From Daphnia pulex (lineage: Eukaryota > Arthropoda > Branchiopoda > Diplostraca > Daphniidae): a DNA stretch of 64,000 nt. This document shows, one piece after another, positions 48,643 through 59,203 of the stretch. Location: NCBI RefSeq assembly GCF_021134715.1, contig NC_060020.1:3410001-3474000 (forward strand), given 5' to 3'. Under the pieces are notes generated by a model. The model made no database searches. It had not been told where the DNA came from and saw only the letters and a program-made list of their open reading frames with translations. Within the stretch, counting starts at the first letter, position 1. Each line of letters begins with the position of its first letter. Both the position numbers and the translations under genes were made by a program.

Positions 48643-51600
48643 TTAAAGGCGACGTTTAATAAGCTTCTCAAGTTTTTTTATGCGGCTCGATTCATGATCG
48701 GGACTTAGAGGTAATCCTTGTGTGTTACTTGCTGAAACGGCTGAGAAAGTGGAACTGTCTTCACGATCTCCTTGACTTGATTGCTGAGCACGATAAAGGT
48801 CCACTAAGAGCTGCTGTTCAGATCGGCGAACTCCTTTCATATCCAGTATTTTTTGGAACTCGGAAGGATCCGATTCAGGCAATAACCGCATGTAGTGCGC
48901 AACGTATTTAGCATTCGTATCGGAGGCGTCCATTACTACTTTCAGTATCATTTCTGCGCGCGTCATACCTTTAACAACCATCTTTGAATAGCTTCATAGA
49001 ATAATAGTAGGTTAGATTCCAAAGCTAAACGAAGTACAAATTAGTTATTATATGGCCCTTGTTTAGATATTACCTCGCCGGGGGTTTACGCGTCACCTGA
49101 CTTCCAACAGAAGGCAAATCAAGTAAAGCTGTTTTAAGCATATGGGTGTCAAGCAGTAACTGTTCTGCTCCCACAACACCCACTGGCTTGCACTTGTACA
49201 GTTGTTGGACGAATCGAGTCATGAAGGCACTATATAGTCGGATTTTTGAGAATGACGTAGACAAAGGTTTTGAACTGGAACTTACTTGACGAATCGCATA
49301 CAAAATTGTGTAAAGTATTTTCTTGATGAGACCAGGCAGTCGCGGATAAAGGGAATATAGTGTTTAAATTGTGAAGTCATTAGGGTAACGTACTGAGATT
49401 GATCGCCGACGCTCTCCCAAGTTTGCCAAGCCGTCTAAAACATTGTTCAATTAATACATGCACAATTAATTAACAACACAATTGAATACCTTGGCCATAG
49501 TAACGAGTGCCGGTTCGCAGGCACATTCCAAATCCGCCACCAAGAGTTGAATGCACTGACTGATGACACTATAAATAACAAGATACTTCAATTACAGACT
49601 GAACAGGTGGGAGAACAAACTCCTTGCTACCTTCCAAAGAGATCCTGTTCCGATCCGAGATCAACTTTATCAGCCAATGCAGGCTGAACCTTTTCTTTTA
49701 ATTTTCCTTCTAGTTGCTGTGTGGTTTCTAGACAATATTCAGCTGTAGTCAAGATTCTGAAAGGATAAGCGAACAATTCTACTGAATGATTGGCACAAGA
49801 ATGTAAAATTACATGGATTTACGTGCAGATTCGAGCAATATCGTCTTTGGAATATTTAGGAGAAGTGCTGGACATGTCACCTTCCTTAAGAAGGCTCTGA
49901 AAATTTTGAATTAATCCAGCAGCACCGCCTGAACTCAAGTCACGCAATTCTCTGGTAAAATCTTTTGTCAGGCTACTCATGCTCATGGGTAAAACTGGAG
50001 TTATTGAGCTGGTGTTGTTTGATCTGTAATCATTAGTTAAGCAACATAAATTTGTTGTTCAGGATTAAGAAAAAAATATTGTAACCATTCGTACCTTGGT
50101 AAATTACTCTGAAGTAATCTTGACGCGTATTCTCTGAGGTATTTCTTAAAGACGGATGTTAAAGAAAGCATAGGTTGACCTGTACTCAACTGAGCACATT
50201 GCAGGAGGCATTTTTTATAGAAAACAAAAAGATCTGCACACGAAGGTAACACACAGCAACCCTCTATCTCTGCTTGGGCTAGTGAAGGACCTTGGATTTT
50301 TAAATCTGCTACAAAGCGATCCATCAGTTCCGCCAGATTTCTAAATAAAAAATCAATTATCGAACTGAAAACAAAAGAACGTCATCAACGATGAAACCTT
50401 ACTTGTCTTGGCTATCGACAAATATATTTAGGTGGTTTTCAAAGCAGCGACTAATTAATCCATGGAACGGTGACACCGTAAGTGACTCGGTTATTGTTAA
50501 CTGAACTTGGTTAGTTGGAACTGACTTTTCAGTTTCATCTTCTTCTTCAAAAGGGTTCTTACCAACAGGTTCTTCAAAAGGATTAGTACTCTCTATTTTT
50601 TTAGCAGACTTTTCAGAAGACAAAAGCTCTTCCATGGAGGCACCAGTAAATCTAATGGAATACCATGCGACCATTAACACAAATTATGAAAAAATCAGAG
50701 AAATCACAAAATCACCTTCGTGATAGAAGCTCCTCAAACTGCGTGGTTTTTTGCAATGTAAACAGTAGAAGTTTGACATCAATTTCATTTACTCGTTTGG
50801 CCATTATTTTTGTCAGTTCATTTCTTAATAACAACAAAAAAGAAAAGGATTATGAAATATGGAAAAGAGAAAAAGTATGAGTGCTTTATAAACCTAGTGA
50901 GAATGCAGAACTCAACAGCTATGCGTTCGCTCATTTCCCAATCTTGTGAAAAAATACGTCCCATTCGCTCCTCAAAGCTCAGGAGATGACGCTTTACCCA
51001 AGCATATCGGCGATCGACTCGATCTAACCATGCATTTTCCTCCGACTCTTGGAACAAATGGCTGTACTCAACTAACTGAAGACCAACAAACCAACGGATA
51101 ATTTCACGCCTAAAATTATTTCAAAAACATGTTTAAATTCTGCCTTTTTAACTTTTTTTTAATTTCTAAAGATATAACAAATGACTTTACTTGAATCTAG
51201 GTTCGATTACGTTGAGAACCGAGCAAGCTTCGCTAAGCTGGGTAAGTGTTGACGGTTGTTTAGGGCCGCTACCGGAAAATGCTTCCTTAAAATCATTTGA
51301 AATTTGGTCTCCAAGCCTTTTTTCTATTTGATCCAACTGTAAGGTAACACGTCATTAGATTTTGTTTATACAAATTTTTTTCGTAATTTTAATACTTGAT
51401 CAGCCAGTTGCTTCACTTGAGGAATATCTAAATATGGAGTAAAATGTTCCATTACTCGACTTACACCTTGCAATAGGCTAGCAATTTCAGAATACTGTCT
51501 CTTCTGACATAGCACTCTGTGGAAATCAAGTAAAAAATTTAGGACATGTATAGAAAAGAAGTATAGGATTATAGACAAACTTACTCTAACTGGTCCACTC

Positions 51601-52167
51601 CAAAAACAAGAAAATGTAAATGGTTAAGAGTTGTAATTGCAGATGTCAAATTCCTCTTGGCTATGTCTAGTTGCTTTATGTCCCTTGTTATTTCCCGAAC
51701 AGTGTGCTCTGATTTTTCAGCTTTGGCTCTGATGTCTTTAATACGTGCAAACAGTTGACAGATTGCTATTTGGGCTTCCTCCAAAGCAGCTGCACCATCA
51801 GCAGATACTCCACTCTGGCTACGGATGCATGACTTAATCTCTGAATCCAAATGGTGAATTTTCCCTTGAAAATCGGAAATTACTTCTTCAATATTAGAAA
51901 GGGATTGTTCAGTTGGAAATAAGTTATTGATGTAATCAACTGGATTGAAATCAGCTCTGTCTAAAGGATCCTGACTAGGAAAGACCTGCAAAGGTAAGAC
52001 AAAGAAATCTTGATCATAAAGCTCGGTTTGACAACATTCAGGTTATTAGCCTTTGATCTATTAAGATATTCTACCTGATCAATTGCTGCGATGACTTCCG
52101 GTGGAAATACAATGTATTGATTTACTAGTTCATCATCTAGAAAATCGTCTACTTCTTGTGCTGCCAT
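48643..52167 (-). CDS. VPS53: VPS53, subunit of the GARP/EARP tethering complexes
   Basis: Fourteen minus-strand exons join to 879 aa: 52075-52167, 51585-51985, 51396-51516, 51191-51336, 50894-51109, 50716-50823, 50403-50651, 50095-50340, 49823-50023, 49631-49756, 49490-49568, 49286-49434, 49074-49229, 48643-48991. The protein tethers endosome-derived vesicles at the trans-Golgi (GARP) or recycling endosomes (EARP), with VPS51, VPS52 and VPS54 or VPS50. Near-identical family blocks include [70 protein letters not shown] and the C-terminal [16 protein letters not shown]. Length suits animal orthologues (about 830 aa). Two NPFEE motifs near residues 385 and 394 could bind EH domains; human VPS53 has one at the like position. 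Confidence 0.95.
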
Positions 52168-53175
52168 TCTTCTTAATTACAAATTGATTTATGAGATTGA
52201 CCGGGGAAAGAAAAATGAGACTTGAGGAGCTTTACTTTCGTAATTATTAATAAATAATTTGCAAATGTATAAAGTCAAGAACGTCGTAAGAGCTTTACGG
52301 TGTAGGATCGGAACCAGAGGGGAAGAGGAACTAATTAATGCAGACAGCTCACGTATGACAACAACAAACTACCTCTTCTTCCCTCTATCGGCAAAATAGG
52401 ATAACGAATTTTACTGGCAACGCAATTAGTTTGAATAAATAATGGTGATTCTTTTCATCTCTAATAAAATAAAGCCATTAAGCGCCCGCTATCGAAAAAG
52501 AATATTACGAAAATTACGAAAACACATCCAAAGCGTATAAATTTCGAGTCAAAGTCACGTTATTACAAGAGTTGAATCCTACAGATGTGCCCAAAAAATG
52601 GTAGTTTTCTCAAGTTGCCTCTGCCATTATTCAAAAAATATGTCGGCCTTCTGTAGAAATTTTTTTTCTGTAACGCGCTTGGTTGAGTATGTATAACCTG
52701 TCTTAAAAAAAGTAACAAACAAATTTTTCGGACATGAACACAATCGTATAAATAAAACGTCGCCTTCAAACCCTGACCATGGACGTTCAGGACAGGGACA
52801 TTCAGCCACATTCAAATTGCAACACAGGAAGTTCTAATTTGTATCAATATTCTAAATGCGGAATCATGTCATAATTCAGATTCATAAATGCAGCAGCTAT
52901 AACTTTCTATGTGGTTATGATTACATTCAAACTGAAAAAGAAAAACATATTTCTTTAATCATTTTAATTGTGTATTATTGTGTAATAGTCGTAACGGGTG
53001 GATTAGATATATATTTTTTTTTTATTAGAGCTGCAAGGTAACACTACTTCGTAGTATGTGGTAACACCGAAACAACGTTATTTCAAGATTATAAAAAAAA
53101 AATAATTTTTTTCCGCTTGAGTTCGGACGTACAATGAGTCATTTAGTTCAACGAATGTACGAAATTAATTTGTCG
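52168..53175. other. VPS53-neverland intergenic region
   Basis: It holds the VPS53 promoter and the neverland 3' UTR. A minus-strand AATAAA at 53021-53026 lies about 150 bp beyond the neverland stop. No coding sequence is supported. Confidence 0.5.
53021..53026 (-). terminator. Poly(A) signal of neverland
   Basis: AATAAA on the minus strand, about 150 bp after the stop codon. Confidence 0.4.
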
Positions 53176-54797
53176 TTACCAATTTGTAATTTCATTATCC
53201 TTGTTTCCTTGAAAATCGAAGAGAGGGGAATTCTCCGAATAAAATTGCTTGAACCAACGGCGGTAGAGATTAATAGCGCGATCTTCAGCAACGAGTATTG
53301 GTGATTTAATGAAAGTTTTGTTGTTCCAGATAACTACATCTCGTTCAAACTATTTGATTTATTAAATTATATAACATGTAATAAAGTAAAATTGGAAGTA
53401 TTATACTATTTGACATACCTGGACGGCCTCGCCCCATACGATAAATTTTGCTAAAGGCCCCATCATCGGCAACGGAGCGTACAATCGATGAAGAACACGT
53501 TGAACCATTGGTTCGACCGGTGTCACAGTTTCGAACAAAATACATCTTCCGAATAAAGGAAAATTAAATGTCAAATAAACCAAACCAGGGCCAATTTGTT
53601 TGGCTTCTACGTCAACCGAAATGCAGGACAATCGGCCGAAAATTCGTATTTCATGATGAAGTCTGGAAACTGCGACGTGCTTCTCTTCGGGATCAGTTTC
53701 CCAATTCACCGACCAGTGATGTTGCATGAACGGTGCAAAGCCATTGACACTTTTCCCATTTAGAGTTGCCTTTAGATCGGACCCGTACAATATGGATGGA
53801 CCATGTAAACACTCTAAGTGTGCAACGTCGGATCCATTTTCAGGAATCTCCTGAATATGGGCATTCACTCTGTATTCACTACGTCCACCGTAAAACCATT
53901 TTTTAGCAGCAATCTCTGGTATTTGAGGGGGTTTCCAACTTGGCTCTTCTTGCTCAGCATGATACCAGACGAGAATAAAACCGTTTACTTCGTCAGAGGG
54001 CCATGCTTTAACTCGGGCGGATTGTGGAACTGGTTTTGGTTTTGTTTCCAGAGCAAAACAAAAATCAAACATTAAATAATTGCTGTAACATATGCAGATT
54101 TGGTTTGAATGCATTACTTTTTCCAGCTGCATATGGGATAGAAGTACACTGTCCGTCCTCCCCACGAAATCGCCAACCGTGGAAAGGGCATTCAACGCAG
54201 TCGCCTATCACTCGACTTCCGATACCTAAATGAGCACCTAGATGTGGACAATAAGCATCCAAGACGCTAGCTACACCTTTCTCTGTCCGGAAAACAACAA
54301 AATGTTCACCTATAACAAAAAAGAATGGTGATTTTTTTTACTTTACATTTTTCAATTACAAATAATAATATTGTATATTGATACTATATACGTACCAAGA
54401 GCGTCAACAGCTCGAACTTCACCATCTCTAACATCATCTGATTCGCAAAGAGCGAACCACCCATTAGGAAACACGGGTGGGATTCCTCCAACTTTCTTGC
54501 GTCGACGTACTTCGTTCGCTAACTGACGTCGAGTTTGTCCATATTTGTCTAAACGCAAATGCTCTTCATAACCCACATCGCACAAGTCCTTAAAACAAAG
54601 ATAAATTACAAGTTTAGGTTAGTGCTAAACTACTAGTGTTAATTCAAATTAATAAACGTATTTCTAATGTTCAACTTTACCCTGATTCGGTTTAGCGGTT
54701 TGTAAAGGATATAGCAGGCTATCAGGATTAGCAGTATTACAATTGAACATATTATAACGCCGGCTATGTCGGATTGGCTGATTGAAAAAACGTCCAT
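53176..54797 (-). CDS. nvd: Cholesterol 7-desaturase (Neverland/DAF-36 Rieske oxygenase)
   Basis: Five minus-strand exons, 54681-54797, 54396-54588, 54118-54309, 53419-54029 and 53176-53349, join to 428 aa. The enzyme converts cholesterol to 7-dehydrocholesterol, the first step of ecdysteroid synthesis, and is anchored in a membrane by its N-terminus. One hydrophobic helix lies at residues 12-32 ([18 protein letters not shown]). The Rieske [2Fe-2S] motif C-P-H-x17-C-x2-H is complete (CPHLGAHLG ... CPFHGW). The non-haem iron region DVAHLECLH follows the typical [13 protein letters not shown] block. Length matches Drosophila and other arthropod Neverland proteins (about 430 aa). The start was chosen because the TM anchor reads directly into the conserved part; the acceptor of exon 4 (AACCAG at 54030) lacks a good pyrimidine tract but restores the family sequence. 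Confidence 0.93.
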
Positions 54798-55762
54798 ACT
54801 GTTCTTGAAAAAGTTCTCTAGAAACTAAGAAACAAAATTGTGAAACTATAGGAGTGAAAGGCTGAATCGTTAGTAATTTTCCTAAGAATGTGAAACCAAA
54901 AGAAACAGCTGTGTGCCACAGCCGCACAGCGTTCACATTTGAACTAATTAAAAGAAAACATAACTGGTTATGGTACGCCCCGGGAAATGGTAAAGTTAAA
55001 TACATGGAGATAGGGGGAATGGAAATTTGGGTAGCACAAGAAGATGCAATCTTGTGAAAGTTTTGGAAACCAGTTTTGATAAGTTTTTACCTTTAGCGAT
55101 GCTGGGCTTTAAAAGTTGCCGTCAAATAGTTAACACATTTGCAATAATTTAGCGTTGCCACAGCTAGATTGTGCGGCGGTTAAAACGTAACAGGAACTTT
55201 TAAACCAAGAAACCGATTTATTAAGTAGTCGTGATTGAGGACACGTACGTAGGTAGAACAAACCTGTCGTTATCTTATTAGATAGCACACAGATAAGCTT
55301 TATCTGCAACTAATTACTAACGCAACGTACTCAAACAAAGAAGGCAAGTGAATTAACTTCAAACTCTTTCAATTTTAAGGAGGACATTAATATAGTCAAA
55401 TATAGTTGGCCTTTTTATCTTGTATACCACACTTTTTCCAATCAAAGATATTATGCCTTGGACCCTAATACAGTTTTGGATTTACTGTCATAACTCATAA
55501 AGCATCATTACTCAAAAATAAAAACATATTTTTTTTTGTTACAATGCATCAGTGCTGAAATGATCTGAATGACAATCAGAAAAACCTAAAAAATGTGACT
55601 TTTTCACCAAAATGAATCAAGCTGATTTTTGGTAAAAATGATAAGAGAATCCTTGTTGAATTGCTTTTTATCAGTTTTATTTACACTCTAAGTTTACCTG
55701 TTACAATTTGAAATCAGGCAAATTATGGATATTATTGAAATCTATTCCTTGTCCCTTCTTCA
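54798..55762. other. Neverland promoter and NDUFB7 3' UTR region
   Basis: No coding sequence is supported. The part nearest 54800 is the presumed neverland promoter; I see no TATA box. The part nearest 55762 is the NDUFB7 3' UTR, with AATAAA at 55676-55681. Confidence 0.5.
55676..55681 (-). terminator. Poly(A) signal of NDUFB7
   Basis: AATAAA on the minus strand, 82 bp beyond the stop codon. Confidence 0.5.
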
Positions 55763-56251
55763 TTACAAAAGTTCATGATGATTGTTTTTAGCAGCCCTTT
55801 CTTCCAGGCGGCGGTTTCTTTCAAATTCTTTCATTCGAATTAAATAACTTAAAAAAAAAAAACATTGTAATACAATTACTTAATAAAATATTTAAATACA
55901 TACTCTTCATATTGGCAGTGAAGATACTCATGTTTTTCGTGATGGCACCTGTAAACCCAGGGGTACTTCTCACTTCGGCATCCCAAATATTTCATTAGAT
56001 AATCAACACAATAGTCCCGTTTATCTAATGGAATTCTTGCCGATTCCATCTCTTCTAAGGTTGTTTTGATTTCTAAAAAAGATTAATAATATATACGGTA
56101 AAGTGAAGTCGTATGGTCAGTAAGGCAGTTTACAATGAATGATAAAACATTTAAAGTTACCTCGAGGTTTACGGCCGTTAGGAAACCCTTCCAATGGATC
56201 ATGTTTATAATCGCTTCCATCTTCCAACGACTTTGCAGATACTGAACCCAT
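55763..56251 (-). CDS. NDUFB7: NADH dehydrogenase (complex I) subunit B7
   Basis: Three minus-strand exons, 56161-56251, 55904-56072 and 55763-55847, join to 114 codons plus stop. It is an accessory subunit of respiratory complex I on the intermembrane-space side. A twin CX9C (CHCH) motif is exact: C-VDYLMKYLG-C and C-HHEKHEYLH-C, followed by the family block DYLIRMKEFERNRRLEER. The N-terminus MGSVSAK begins with the Met-Gly seen in orthologues, which are N-myristoylated in mammals. Length is slightly below the usual 120-137 aa. It lies 282 bp from the EARS2 stop on the same strand. Confidence 0.92.
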
Positions 56252-56395
56252 TATTTTATCCGTTTATAAAATGAGAAAACAGAAATCGAACACAAGTTGC
56301 GTTCCGTAGCCAAGAAGCAGACTAGAAAAGAATGTCGGAGGCTCGGACAAAATACCCTCTGACGGAGAGTTTGAACATTACACGGTCCTAACCAT

Positions 56396-56401
56396 TTTAT
56401 T
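56396..56401 (-). terminator. Poly(A) signal of EARS2
   Basis: AATAAA on the minus strand, 133 bp beyond the EARS2 stop and 145 bp upstream of the NDUFB7 start. It falls in the short gap between the two same-strand genes. Confidence 0.45.
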
Positions 56402-56533
56402 CGAAAATGGCTTATGATATAGGAACTGGAACAGTGGAACCCCTAGTTCAACTGATTTAAAACAGAATTTAAAAAAAAGAATCATACAATTGCGATCATA
56501 ATGAAGCATGTGTATGTCTACAATTTTCGTTTT

Positions 56534-58621
56534 TCAAACAATCAAATTCAAACTGGAACCAAGTCGATTAGCGCAAATCTGAGGACCAAGAATTTCCATA
56601 ACTTCACTGACTGGAGGTCCTTCCTAAAAAATAAATAGTAAAAAAATGTTGAAATTATTATTCGTTAAAATCCAAAATCAAAAGTTATTGAAAAGGAACA
56701 TACTTTGAGGCCTGTCAAGGAAGATCGCATCAACTTCAGTACTTCTTTTAGTTTAAGGTTATATTCTGTGGCAATTTTCCCAAGCATAGTTGTTACTTCA
56801 TTTTTTTGTATACGATCACGTTCGTTTAGCATCTGAATCACCCGAATAAGTACGTTTCCTAGAATATAATTTTTAAATAAAAATTAAAATTGGTTAAAGT
56901 AATCAACTAATCATTCATAAAGAAACTAGCGACGTAAATCGTTTTATAACATAAATTACTGCAATGCTAAAATAATAACAATTTACTTGCTGTAGAAGGA
57001 TCTATTTTTGACACGATCGGACTTTCCTGGGAATTCCATAAGAATCCCATGCTTGAATCGGTTAGCTGATGCAGAAAATTAATTCGCCCTCCATTTGACG
57101 CCCAGTGAAGAATCTTCAACAAGCTGGCCTTTTCAACCATATCCTTGTCAAGGGAAGAATTTTTTATCTTATCGTGGATCAAACGAAACAATTCTTCACT
57201 CAATTTATCTATTTCTTCAGGATGATTGATGCGATTCTGTAGAGCCAATCGATTAAAATATTCCAATCGAGGCCCGTCCAATCTTCCTGAATGGGTTGTA
57301 ACAATTCCTAAATTAAACTTCATTTAAAAGAATTACAAAAAAATTTAACAGAATAATTTGTCAATTAGTACCGCTTTTGCTAGCTCGGAGAGAGAGTGTA
57401 AATTCTTTTGGATGTCGATAGATGGGGAAAATCCCCCTCCAACTAAACAAAGTAGACCGATAATGGCCTCTGGATAGAAGCCTTGTTTTCTAAAATATTC
57501 CAGCCTGATATCATCTTGTCTCTTAGACAATTTCGTCCCATCTGGGTTCAATATTAATGGCAAATGAGCAAACGAGGGAGGTGTCCATCCAAATGCACTA
57601 ATTAATAGAATAACTCATTAAAAAAATCGTACAACGGAACGAATAAGGTCCAATCAAGTAATAGTAAGTGAGGTTGATACATACTTGTATAGAAGGACGT
57701 GTTTAGCCGTTGAAACGAGCCATTCGGTCCCTCTTAATACATGAGTAATTCCCATTAGATGATCATCCACTACGTTAGCCAAATGATACGTAGGATACCC
57801 GTCTTGCTTCAAAATTACCGGGTCACCTTCATGCAGAACTGCACTACGATCAATGTTTCCATACACCAAGTCTTGTAGGGGTTCATCTAAAGGGCTTAGC
57901 TAACAAAGTCGAATAAGTTAATTTAAAAAGTGACATTCACGCCTACTTTTTCTCAAGTTTTAGCGGAGGAAAAAATTTCGGTACCTTAAATCGTACGCAA
58001 GATGCCATTCTTTGCTGTTTCTTTTCTTCTACTTGAGCGCTGGAAAGTTGTCGACAGCGATTATCATATCGAGGAATTGCTCCTTCTCTTAAAGCCTCTT
58101 TCTTCACAAATTCTAATCTCCTATCTGAACAAAAGCAATAGTAGGCATGTCCACTCTTTACTAATTCTTGAACAAATTTGCTGTACAAAGGCAATCTCTT
58201 AGATTGTGTGTAAGGGCCAAAACCACCATCTTTAACTAAAAGAAGAAAAATTTCATTAAAAAACTAGATTTTATTACAATAAGGGTGATTTTACTTGGAC
58301 TTTCATCTGGTGATAGACCCATCCAATCTAAATCAGTCTCTAATTGAACAGCAGCCCCAGGTACTAAACGTTTTTGGTCTGTGTCTTCAATTCTCAAGAT
58401 AAATTTACCACTATTAGCTTTGGCAAACAAAAAATTGTACAATGCAGTCCTCAGGCCTCCTAAATGTATATAGCCTAAACAAAACAAAGGTTTGTGAATG
58501 ATCCCCAATAGTTCACAATATAGTCAATGAACTTACCAGTGGGACTAGGGGCAAATCTGACTCTGACACTACTTGAATGACAAGAAAGGTGAATGAATCG
58601 ACGAAAAGGGTGAGAAAACAT
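56534..58621 (-). CDS. EARS2: Mitochondrial glutamyl-tRNA synthetase
   Basis: Eight minus-strand exons join to 510 aa: 58537-58621, 58295-58474, 57985-58235, 57685-57899, 57372-57597, 56987-57317, 56704-56858, 56623 down to 56534. It charges mitochondrial tRNA with glutamate. A short basic N-terminus ([18 protein letters not shown]) fits a mitochondrial presequence. The class I signature 'HIGH' appears as [13 protein letters not shown] (about residues 25-37), split by intron 1, and 'KMSKS' appears as TKLSKRQDD (about 266). Between them are [33 protein letters not shown] and [12 protein letters not shown]. The C-terminal anticodon-binding part is divergent, as in human EARS2 (523 aa). Intron 5 is only 54 bp. 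Confidence 0.94.
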
Positions 58622-59203
58622 GTTATCAGGCGGTGGAGTAAATTATTTCGAACACAAGGTTCATAAATTCTAAATTATAGAATTTTTTTTCAAATTTCAA
58701 GAAGTCCTACAACATAAAAAAAAAACAACTTCGTATTTTTTTATTATTACTTCTGCTGCTACATTGCGTTGCCAGATATCACAAATTTTTATTTTGAGGT
58801 AGGAAATCTGAAATGCGGATGTGCGGATGCGGATGAACGATTTAAATATATGAAAATATGAAATGACGGAATTGCACAATGATCCAGCCTCATCCGGAAA
58901 TAAAGTTGAATCAGAGTAATGGGTTCCACAGCATTAGCGTGCCTTATACAATGTTTTATTTATTGCCTTTAAAACAGATAATTAAAAAAAAAAAACACAA
59001 TCGTACGCAGATGTTATTTAAAACAGTACAACTTATAGAAAGTTATTGTAAGCTGGTTCCTATTGAGCGCTTTATTACCCCTAAATCAACATGCATCACA
59101 CTGTTTATTAAATATTTAAATTTTTTTTTACTTCAGTGCAGTAGCGTAGTTACGAAATGGGTTGCAATTGTAATGACAATAATTACTGTTTTACCTTACC
59201 GAA
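58622..59203. other. EARS2 promoter and aldehyde oxidase 3' UTR region
   Basis: No coding sequence is supported. A minus-strand AATAAA at 59104-59109 lies about 95 bp beyond the aldehyde oxidase stop, with another at 59071-59076. The rest is AT-rich DNA upstream of EARS2 with no clear TATA box. Confidence 0.5.
59104..59109 (-). terminator. Poly(A) signal of the aldehyde oxidase-like gene
   Basis: AATAAA on the minus strand, about 95 bp after the stop at 59204; a second copy lies at 59071-59076. Confidence 0.4.

Noticed and set aside
54664-55005. Minus-strand frame of 113 codons starting MYLTLPFPG before neverland
   Set aside because: It overlaps exon 1 in the wrong frame; the frame starting at 54797 gives a proper membrane anchor and splices into the Rieske part.
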